A stretch of 7,190 nucleotides of DNA, from assembly GCA_019312705.1 (NCBI GenBank), contig JAFDCW010000213.1:1-7190 (forward strand), read 5' to 3'. Positions 1 through 5,413 of this stretch are shown here, piece after piece (within the stretch, counting starts at the first letter, position 1; each line of letters starts with the position of its first letter). The position numbers were made by a program, and so were the translations under genes. Below the pieces are notes generated by a model, which saw only the letters and a program-made list of their open reading frames with translations, was not told the origin of the DNA and did not search any database. This DNA is from Deltaproteobacteria bacterium. Its GTDB lineage: Bacteria > Myxococcota > Polyangia > Polyangiales > B10-G4.

Positions 1-716
1 CGAAGCACCGAGATCCAATCGACGAGCTCGCTGGTGCTCGGGCGCTTGCGCAGCCGCTTCATGTCGCGGAGTTCATAGAAGGTCTGGATGGCTTGGGCCG
101 AGAGGGATGCCTCGAGGTTGGGGTGGTGCACGTCGACGATGCGCTTCATGAGCGGGGGCGTTGGGAAGTCGATGAAGTGAAAAACGCACCGGCGAAGGAA
201 GGCGTCGGGGAGCTCCTTCTCGTTGTTGCTGGTGATGATCATGACCGGTCGATGCTTGGCGACGACCTCCCGTCCGGTCTCGTCCACGAGGAAGCGCATC
301 TGGTCGAGCTCGTGGAGGAGGTCGTTCGGAAACTCGATGTCCGCCTTGTCGACCTCGTCGATGAGCAATACGACCCGCTGGTCCGCGTCGAAGGCTCGGC
401 CGAGGGGGCCGAGCTTGATGTAGTGGGCGATGTCTTTGACGTCCCCATCGCCGAACCGCGAGTCGTAGAGGCGCTGCACGGTGTCGTAGACATAGAGCCC
501 GTCCTGGGCCCGGGTGGTGCTCTTGACGTGCCATCCGATGAGCGGGAGCCCGAGAGCCTCGGCGACGGCCTCGGCGAGGAGCGTCTTGCCCGTGCCCGGC
601 TCGCCGCGCACCAGGAGCGGGCGCTCGAGGACGAGGGCGCAATTTACGGCCGCTTCGAGGGCGTCGTTGGTCAGGTAGCTCTCGGTCCCCTGGAACCGGG
701 TGAAGCTGTCGGTCAT
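1..716 (-). CDS. MoxR-type AAA+ ATPase (partial, C-terminus beyond left edge)
   Basis: This is an ATP-dependent chaperone-like ATPase of the MoxR group; family members usually remodel or activate a partner carrying a von Willebrand A (VWA) domain. Translating the minus strand from the ATG at 716-714 gives 238 complete residues with no stop before the window edge. Walker A is GEPGTGKT (38-45). Walker B is VVLLIDEVD (115-123, D120/E121). Sensor-1 is TSNN (162-165), followed by the arginine-finger stretch DAFLRRC (171-177). PSTSELVDW (226-234) begins the C-terminal lid region. The start is chosen because it gives the usual short N-terminus (MTDSFTRFQGTESY), with a purine-rich AGAGAGAAAAGG just upstream. 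Members of this subgroup are about 280-300 residues long, so some 40-60 residues are missing. The gene is transcribed divergently from the next one. A VWA/CoxE-like gene would be expected just beyond the left edge, but that is inference. Family assignment is secure; the cellular role is not known. Confidence 0.95.
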   Translation of the reverse strand, partial: MTDSFTRFQGTESYLTNDALEAAVNCALVLERPLLVRGEPGTGKTLLAEAVAEALGLPLIGWHVKSTTRAQDGLYVYDTVQRLYDSRFGDGDVKDIAHYIKLGPLGRAFDADQRVVLLIDEVDKADIEFPNDLLHELDQMRFLVDETGREVVAKHRPVMIITSNNEKELPDAFLRRCVFHFIDFPTPPLMKRIVDVHHPNLEASLSAQAIQTFYELRDMKRLRKRPSTSELVDWISVL

Positions 717-828
717 CGCCTTTTCTCTCTGGTTCTGCGTTTGCGAGTCTCTCGGGTTTCTACCCCACGCATGCGATGAGCGCTTGCCGGACGTTGATTC
801 CCCGTGGGCGGGGCGCTAATCCAGTCCT
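717..828. promoter_or_regulatory. Divergent intergenic region, weak promoter candidates
   Basis: These 112 bp separate the minus-strand MoxR gene from the plus-strand operon, so both promoters should lie here or reach into the genes. On the plus strand the best pair I can see is TTGATT (794-799) and GCTAAT (815-820) with a 15-bp spacer. This is weak, and it would start transcription almost at the GTG at 829, giving a leaderless or near-leaderless message. An 8-bp palindrome, CGCATGCG, lies at 768-775. On the minus strand I see no convincing -35/-10 pair. The regulatory role follows from gene orientation rather than from strong motifs. Confidence 0.3.
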
Positions 829-1824
829 GTGGGACTTTGGGCGTTCTCGTTGGCGGCTACGTTCATCGCCCTGGTCCCGGCAACGGCCTCGGGCCAGGCC
901 GCGCCGCCGGTCGAGGCAGGAACGCTGCTCGCAGAGGCAGAACGGGCCGAGCAGGTCTTCGATTTGGGTCGGGCCCTCGGTCACTACGAAGACGCGGCCC
1001 GGGCCGGTGCCGGGACCAGGGCCGGCCGCCGCGCCGAGGAACGGGCCGAGTATCTCCGGGAGCGTCGTAGTGAGAACGGGACATTCGACGACCTCGCTCG
1101 CCTCGAGCGCATGCGCCGCGGCGAAGCGGACGAGGCGAGGCTCAGAGCCTTTGCCCGCGCAGTCGATGTGATGGAATCCGGGCCCGTGCGCGCCGAATCC
1201 CTCTTCTTCCTCGGCGAGGCCTACTTCCGCCGCCTCCATGATCCCGCCGCGGCTGTGCCTTTCTACGGGGCGCTCGTCTCGTCCCCCGCCGCGACGCCAT
1301 CCCGTCGGCGGACGGCGACGGTTGCCCTCGCCGAAGCCCACGCCGCGAGCGGCGCCCCGGCGGCGGCCCTCGCCGAGCTCGAACAAGCGGGTCTCGAAGA
1401 CCGCTTCGAGGCGGAGGTGATCCGTTCGGACCGAGGTCGCGAAATCGCGCGCGTCGCCGCGACGGCGGTCTTCGTGCTCTGCCTCGGCTTGCTCTTCTTC
1501 GTCGGCCGGCCCCTCCGGACCCTCGTTCCGGCCACGCGTGCACTCCGCCGCGTGCACGTCTTCGCCGCGCTCTACGTATTCGTCGTCCCCGCGACCATCG
1601 CCGGGCTCTACGACCCAGCGGTAATATGGGGTTTTCTACTCAACGCCCTCGGCGCGCTGCCGTTGCTCTTCGTCGCCAACGCGTGCGCCCACTCCCTTCG
1701 TCGCCGGCGCGCGTCCGGGTCCGCGTTCTTCGCGATCTTCGTTGCCGTGCTCGCGGCCCTCGGCGCCGTCGCCTGGCTCGCCCTCGACGCCGTAGACGGC
1801 CTCGCGAGCTTCGGTTTCCCTTGA
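829..1824 (+). CDS. Exported TPR-like protein with four C-terminal membrane helices, function unknown
   Basis: I do not recognise a named family. The 331-residue protein starts at GTG 829, the first possible start after an in-frame TAA at 817-819. Residues 2-22 form a hydrophobic signal-like segment ending ATASG, unusual in having no basic residue before the core. Residues 30-190 are Ala/Glu/Arg-rich helical pairs resembling tetratricopeptide repeats, clearest at about 31-57, 121-149 and 163-187 (for example SLFFLGEAYFRRLHDPAAAVPFY-type spacing). Four hydrophobic segments follow at about 207-226, 242-261, 264-288 and 298-319. The loops after the first and third are strongly basic (RPLRTLVPATRALRR; HSLRRRR), so the positive-inside rule puts those loops in the cytoplasm and the TPR part in the periplasm, which agrees with the signal peptide. 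The stop lies 5 bp before the lipoprotein start, implying co-transcription. It may be a scaffold or assembly factor in the envelope; no catalytic motif is visible. Confidence 0.8.
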   Translation: MGLWAFSLAATFIALVPATASGQAAPPVEAGTLLAEAERAEQVFDLGRALGHYEDAARAGAGTRAGRRAEERAEYLRERRSENGTFDDLARLERMRRGEADEARLRAFARAVDVMESGPVRAESLFFLGEAYFRRLHDPAAAVPFYGALVSSPAATPSRRRTATVALAEAHAASGAPAAALAELEQAGLEDRFEAEVIRSDRGREIARVAATAVFVLCLGLLFFVGRPLRTLVPATRALRRVHVFAALYVFVVPATIAGLYDPAVIWGFLLNALGALPLLFVANACAHSLRRRRASGSAFFAIFVAVLAALGAVAWLALDAVDGLASFGFP

Positions 1825-1829
1825 GCCCG

Positions 1830-2849
1830 ATGGGCCTGGGCGCGTATGTCTGCCGCGTGCCGCGCATTTCCCAGGGACGAAGTCGTCGTTCGCGAACCAC
1901 GGTCGCCTCTTGGTTCCGGGGAGGGCTCTCGGCTCTGGTCGCCATCATGCTCGCGGGCTGCGGTTCTTGTGGGTCGTGTGGCAGCGGACCGGAGGGTCTG
2001 CACGCCGATGAGCCGGCGCCCCACATTCGTTGCCTCGCCGGGGATCCCGAGCGGGAGGGAAGCGTTGGCGTCGGCGGAACCACCCTGACCTTCGAAGAGC
2101 GCGACCTGACGCTCTCTGGCGCCGAGCCGTTGCGCTTCGCTGCCTTCGCCGGCCCGGCCCCCTTCGCCGTGGATCTCGCGGGCGCCCTCGGTGGGGTGCG
2201 CGACTCGGGCGTGCACTTCGTGGTCGTCCTCGGCGCCTTCGGTGACGACGCCGAGTCCCTCGCGGCGACTCTCGAAGCCCTCGGCGGCCTCGAACTGCCG
2301 ATCTTCCTGGTGCCCGGCGGCCGAGATGATGCGGTCTTGCTCGAGGGCGCCCTCCACGACCTCGACGATGATGTCGCAGCGCGCATCGTCGACCTCTCGC
2401 CTTTCGATCGGTTGGTTGCCGGAGCCGTCGAACTGGTGCCGGTGGCCGGCACGCCTGGAGGGCGCTACGGACGTGTCGACACGGCGTGCGGATTCGGCGC
2501 GGACGACCTCGACGATCTCGCGGGGCGTCTCGGTGAAGCCAATGAGGGGGAGGGGGCTCTTCGCTATCTGCTCAGCTGGGCCGCGCCCGCCGGGGGTATC
2601 GCGACGGGCCTCGCCGGAGCCGAGGCCGGAGACCCCGCGCTCCAGGAATTCGCTCAGGAAGTCGGGTGCCACGGCGGAATCTTCGCCTGGCCGGGCGAAG
2701 CAGCCGGCCGGGTGGACGATGCCGACGGACACCGTTTGGAGGTCGTCCGCCGCATCGCCGGGTCCCCTTCGCTTCGGGCCGACGGGGCCCGACCCCCAGT
2801 CGGTCCTAGTTTCTTTACCGCTGGGGCGGACGGAATCTCCTCTCCCTGA
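1830..2849 (+). CDS. Lipoprotein with degenerate calcineurin-like phosphoesterase fold (tentative)
   Basis: This is a predicted lipoprotein of 339 residues. The N-terminus is long and basic (RGRSRRSR-like, residues 16-30), then a hydrophobic stretch (31-43) ends in the lipobox LAGC with Cys44 as the lipidation site. C47 and C50 follow in a CGSCGSC run. The mature part resembles the metallophosphoesterase layout: VVVLGAFGDD (131-140) sits where active enzymes have a GDxxD-type strand, PIFLVPGGRDD (157-167) where they have a PGNHD motif, and LLSWAAP (247-253) where a His-containing strand is normal. The metal-binding Asp/Asn/His residues are mostly absent, so catalysis is doubtful. I chose ATG 1830, 5 bp after the previous stop. 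The frame stays open upstream to 1626, but that stretch is Arg-rich shadow sequence. GTG 1857 is an alternative start that keeps the lipobox. The kinase gene begins 12 bp downstream. The lipoprotein call is firm; the fold call is tentative. Confidence 0.8.
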   Translation: MGLGAYVCRVPRISQGRSRRSRTTVASWFRGGLSALVAIMLAGCGSCGSCGSGPEGLHADEPAPHIRCLAGDPEREGSVGVGGTTLTFEERDLTLSGAEPLRFAAFAGPAPFAVDLAGALGGVRDSGVHFVVVLGAFGDDAESLAATLEALGGLELPIFLVPGGRDDAVLLEGALHDLDDDVAARIVDLSPFDRLVAGAVELVPVAGTPGGRYGRVDTACGFGADDLDDLAGRLGEANEGEGALRYLLSWAAPAGGIATGLAGAEAGDPALQEFAQEVGCHGGIFAWPGEAAGRVDDADGHRLEVVRRIAGSPSLRADGARPPVGPSFFTAGADGISSP

Positions 2850-2861
2850 TATCGTGCGCTC

Positions 2862-4511
2862 GTGAAAGCGCCGGCCCGGGGGCTCGAAGGCAGGCAGATC
2901 GGCCGCTACCGACTGCGATTCAAGATCGCAGAGGGCGGCATGGCCGCGGTGTACCTTGCCCAGCTTGCGGGGGCCCACGACTTCGAGCGCTGGGTGGCGA
3001 TTAAGGTCATCCACCCCCACCACGCCGAGGACGAGGACTTCACGACCATGCTCTTCGACGAGGCGCGCATCGCCTCGCGGATTCACCACCCGAACGTCTG
3101 CTCGGTCGTCGATTTTGGTGAGCAGGCCGGCCTCGTGCACCTGGTGATGGAGTACCTCGAGGGGGAGACGCTCTCGTCGGTGATCCGCCGCGCGTGGGGT
3201 GGTCCCGGCAAGTTCCCCTATTGGCTCGCGGCCCGTGTCGTCGTCGACGCGGCCCGCGGCCTGCACGCGGCCCACGAACTCAAGGACGCGGACGGAGTGT
3301 GCTACGACGTCGTGCATCGCGATGTCTCGCCCCAGAACCTCGTAGTCCTTTACGACGGCCACACCAAGGTGATCGATTTTGGTATCGCCCGGGCGCGCAG
3401 CAACATCTCGTCGACGAGGGTTGGCGAGGTGAAGGGCAAGATTGCTTACCTCGCCCCGGAGCAGCTCGGCGCCGGAGCGATCATCGACCGTCAGGCCGAC
3501 GTGTGGGCCCTCGGCGTCGTGCTCTGGGAGGCGACGATGGGGCGGCGCCTCTTCCGCGCCAAGACCCCGGCCGACACCGCCCGCAACGTCGTCATGGCCA
3601 AGGTCCCGCGGCCAATCGATACGCGCGAGGACTACCCACCGGAGCTCGAAGCAATCGTCCTTGGCGCCCTCGAGCGCAACCGCGGGGCCCGCTATCTCGA
3701 CGCAAGTAGCCTCGCCGACGACCTCGAGGCCTTTCTCTATAAGGGCGGCAAGCCCGCCGGGGCGGCTCAGGTCGGCGAGTACATGAAGCGGGAGTTCGAT
3801 GACCGCTTGATACTGCGCAAGGCGCTCCTCGGGGGCGACGAAGTCCCCGGGGGGGGAGCCCTGGAGGTGCACGAGCTGCACTCGGAGGCGACCCTCGGCA
3901 GTACCGTCGGCGGGATTCGCCAAGCGAGCGGCAAGCGGCCGAAAAGGGTCTCCTCCATGAGCCCGGCCGCCCGCCAGGACGCCGCCGTCGACGACCTCCT
4001 CGCTGCTCTGGCCGAGCCCGTGGACCCCGGCGGCGTTCTCGGCACCCTCGACGAGCCCGACATGATCGTCGATATGGCGGCCCTCCTGGAGCCGGGGAGC
4101 ATCCCGCCCCCCCCGCCGCGGCCAGCGGCGAAGGGAACGGGAACGGGAAACGGACCGGGAACGGCAAAAGCAAAGGCCCCGGGAACGGCAAAGGCCGCGG
4201 GAACGGGAACGGCCCCGGGAACGGCCCCGGGAACGGCCCCGGGAACGGGAACGGGAGCGGCCTCAGGAACGGCCCCGGAGGCGGCCCCGGCCGATCCGCC
4301 CACCTCCGCGAGAAGGCCCGTATCGATTGTCCTCGGAGGTGCCGAGCACGCGGCTCGGTCCCGGGAGGCCTCGTCCCGGAAGCCCCAGCGGTTTCTCTCC
4401 ATGCCACCTCCGATCCGTCGAAAGCCCACGAGATCATGGCTGTGGTTTGTCGCCGTCGCGGCTCTGGTCGCCGCCGGCCTTGCCCTCTACCTCGGCGCCG
4501 GCAGGCTCTGA
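2862..4511 (+). CDS. Membrane-anchored Ser/Thr protein kinase (PknB/Hanks type)
   Basis: This 549-residue eukaryotic-like kinase should phosphorylate Ser/Thr on cytoplasmic targets. The kinase domain covers about residues 14-291 and has every key element: glycine loop IAEGGMAAVY (22-31), VAIK with K48, helix-C E67, HRDVSPQN (152-159, D154 and N159), DFG (172-174), APE (198-200) and DVWALGVVLWE (213-223). It should therefore be active. The DVSPQN catalytic loop is typical of myxobacterial kinases. Residues 292-525 form a poorly conserved linker rich in Ala, Gly, Pro and Thr, including a run of Gly-Thr units (425-470). A single hydrophobic helix (526-547) follows a basic stretch (RRKPTR), leaving two residues outside, so it is a tail-anchor without an external sensor domain. 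GTG 2862 is forced: an in-frame TGA lies at 2847-2849 and the next Met is inside the glycine loop. No clear Shine-Dalgarno site is seen, so translation may be coupled to the lipoprotein gene 12 bp upstream. Confidence 0.96.
   Translation: MKAPARGLEGRQIGRYRLRFKIAEGGMAAVYLAQLAGAHDFERWVAIKVIHPHHAEDEDFTTMLFDEARIASRIHHPNVCSVVDFGEQAGLVHLVMEYLEGETLSSVIRRAWGGPGKFPYWLAARVVVDAARGLHAAHELKDADGVCYDVVHRDVSPQNLVVLYDGHTKVIDFGIARARSNISSTRVGEVKGKIAYLAPEQLGAGAIIDRQADVWALGVVLWEATMGRRLFRAKTPADTARNVVMAKVPRPIDTREDYPPELEAIVLGALERNRGARYLDASSLADDLEAFLYKGGKPAGAAQVGEYMKREFDDRLILRKALLGGDEVPGGGALEVHELHSEATLGSTVGGIRQASGKRPKRVSSMSPAARQDAAVDDLLAALAEPVDPGGVLGTLDEPDMIVDMAALLEPGSIPPPPPRPAAKGTGTGNGPGTAKAKAPGTAKAAGTGTAPGTAPGTAPGTGTGAASGTAPEAAPADPPTSARRPVSIVLGGAEHAARSREASSRKPQRFLSMPPPIRRKPTRSWLWFVAVAALVAAGLALYLGAGRL
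4134..4271 (+). repeat. Phased GGAACG hexanucleotide repeat in the kinase linker
   Basis: Eleven exact GGAACG copies start at 4134, 4140, 4158, 4182, 4200, 4206, 4218, 4230, 4242, 4248 and 4266, all separated by multiples of 6 bp and in frame, each encoding Gly-Thr. Several are separated by GCCCCG, giving a 12-bp unit (GGAACG GCCCCG) three times in a row from 4206 to 4241-type spacing. Near-copies GGAAAC (4146) and GGAGCG (4254) fit the same phase. The same codons are reused throughout (GGA, ACG), which points to expansion at the DNA level rather than selection for amino acids alone. Confidence 0.9.
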
Positions 4512-4519
4512 GGCCCCGC

Positions 4520-4547
4520 TTGACACCCGAAAAGCGGCTCGTATAGT
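4520..4547 (+). promoter_or_regulatory. Sigma-70-type promoter for yceD-rpmF-fabH-fabG
   Basis: A perfect -35 hexamer TTGACA (4520-4525) is followed after 16 bp by TATAGT (4542-4547), one mismatch from the -10 consensus. In GC-rich surroundings such a match is unlikely by chance, and it sits 8 bp after the kinase stop and just ahead of the ribosomal/fatty-acid cluster. Transcription should start at about 4554-4556, giving a leader of about 40 nt to ATG 4595 or 70 nt to ATG 4625. It would give the cluster strong constitutive expression independent of the kinase operon. Confidence 0.8.
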
Positions 4548-4624
4548 GCGCCTTCCCTGGGTTCCGTAGGCCCTTTTTCTATCCGCAATTCCCGATGGTT
4601 CGCCCATCTTTGGGCCCGACGAAA

Positions 4625-5206
4625 ATGGCCGATTTCGTGATCCACGTGAATGACATCGATGCGCAGGGGAAGCAGTACCGCTTCCCCCTTGCGGCGTCGT
4701 GGGTCCAGGGGGCCCTCGCGGATGCGGATTTGCGGGCCGACCCCGAGTCGGGGGAGGGCGTTGTCGCGGTCTTCGCCCAGCGGTCTGGGGCCGACATCCT
4801 GGTCACGGGCAAGGTCGAGGCGGGCGTCCTGGCCACCTGCATCCGCTGTCTCGAAGACGCCCCGATTCCGGTCAACGCCGAAGTGGGGTCGCTTTTTTCA
4901 GCCCGCGGCGACGTTCGCCGACCGAGCCCCGGCGACGACGATCTCTCCGAAGATCTCTCCCCCGAAGAGCTCGCTCGGGAGACCTACACCGGCGACGACA
5001 TCGTCCTCGACGACGTCGTTCGCGACAACATCATCCTCGAGCTCCCGATGCAGCCCCTCTGCCGGGAAGACTGCCCGGGCATTGCCGTCCCAGAGCACGT
5101 CAAACCCCCCGCCGACTTCGGTGAAACCAAAGACGCCGACGGCGTCGATCCGCGCTTTGCGGGGCTCAAGGGCCTCGCCAATCAGTTGTCCCCTAAGGAG
5201 GAGTGA
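4625..5206 (+). CDS. yceD: YceD / DUF177 family protein, 23S rRNA accumulation
   Basis: DUF177 proteins are linked to accumulation of 23S rRNA and nearly always lie just upstream of rpmF, as here. From ATG 4625 the protein has 193 residues, beginning MADFVIHVNDID, the usual start of the family. TCIRCLE (71-77) is the conserved Cys-x-x-Cys segment. An acidic stretch (DDDLSEDLSPEEL, 104-116) follows, then LPMQPLCREDCPGI (140-153) and the closing DPRFAGLKGL (175-184). The four Cys (72, 75, 146, 150) could bind a metal. Many homologues continue the second motif with a further CPxCG; here it reads IAVPEHV, so that last pair is missing. ATG 4595 is in frame and would add ten residues with no family resemblance (MVRPSLGPTK). 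Neither start has a good Shine-Dalgarno site, so the start is uncertain by those 30 bp. The gene ends 4 bp before rpmF, and its last codons carry the rpmF ribosome binding site. Confidence 0.93.
   Translation: MADFVIHVNDIDAQGKQYRFPLAASWVQGALADADLRADPESGEGVVAVFAQRSGADILVTGKVEAGVLATCIRCLEDAPIPVNAEVGSLFSARGDVRRPSPGDDDLSEDLSPEELARETYTGDDIVLDDVVRDNIILELPMQPLCREDCPGIAVPEHVKPPADFGETKDADGVDPRFAGLKGLANQLSPKEE
5195..5203 (+). promoter_or_regulatory. Strong ribosome binding site for rpmF
   Basis: AAGGAGGAG lies 7 nt before the GTG at 5211 and overlaps the last codons of yceD (Lys-Glu-Glu). It is the best Shine-Dalgarno match in the window and fixes the GTG start of rpmF. The strength fits the high output needed for a ribosomal protein and may couple its translation to the end of yceD. 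Confidence 0.9.
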
Positions 5207-5210
5207 GACC

Positions 5211-5405
5211 GTGGCCGTTCCGAAGCGACGTACGTCGCGCATGAAGCGCGATCAGCGCAGAGCCAACCATGACAAAGTCGTGGCGCCGAATTTGATCCCC
5301 TGCCCCAACTGCGGCGACATGATGGTCCCCCATCGCGTCTGCCCCTCTTGCGGTAGCTACAAGGGTCGCCAGGTAATCAAGGGCACCCAGGACGCCGAGG
5401 GCTGA
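5211..5405 (+). CDS. rpmF: 50S ribosomal protein L32 (bL32), zinc-binding form
   Basis: This 64-residue protein is bL32 of the large ribosomal subunit. It starts with MAVPKRRTSRMKRDQRRANH, the typical basic tail that threads into rRNA. A zinc ribbon follows, with two Cys pairs, CPNCG (31-35) and CPSCG (44-48); C31, C34, C44 and C47 are the expected zinc ligands, so this is the zinc-containing 'C+' type. Residues 49-60 (SYKGRQVIKGTQ) match the family's end. Length is normal. The start is GTG, well supported by the strong Shine-Dalgarno site and by the conserved AVPKRR N-terminus. It lies 4 bp after yceD and 8 bp before fabH, in the conserved yceD-rpmF order, and is presumably transcribed from the promoter at 4520-4547. 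Confidence 0.97.
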   Translation: MAVPKRRTSRMKRDQRRANHDKVVAPNLIPCPNCGDMMVPHRVCPSCGSYKGRQVIKGTQDAEG

Positions 5406-5413
5406 GCGTCACG

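Noticed and set aside
768..775. Palindrome CGCATGCG in the divergent intergenic region
   Set aside because: Eight bases in GC-rich DNA is within chance, and no second copy was seen to suggest an operator.
93..779. A 228-codon plus-strand open frame over the MoxR gene
   Set aside because: The opposite strand encodes a MoxR ATPase with all motifs intact, so this frame is a shadow.
1626..1829. Upstream extension of the lipoprotein frame to ATG 1626
   Set aside because: It would overlap the end of the TPR gene by 199 bp, encodes an Arg-rich stretch of shadow type, and would bury the lipoprotein signal 112 residues in.
1608..3923. A 771-codon open frame on the minus strand across the TPR, lipoprotein and kinase genes
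   Set aside because: It is antisense to three well-supported genes, has low-complexity Arg/Gly/Ala/Glu composition and no recognisable domain. Long antisense open frames are expected in GC-rich coding DNA.
3592..4437. Minus-strand frames encoding Pro-Phe-Pro-Gly repeats
   Set aside because: They are the complement of the GGAACG repeat in the kinase linker, with no start signal or domain.
4557..4577. Possible attenuator: GGG...CCC followed by TTTTT in the yceD leader
   Set aside because: The stem is only about three base pairs with a nine-base loop, too weak for an intrinsic terminator.
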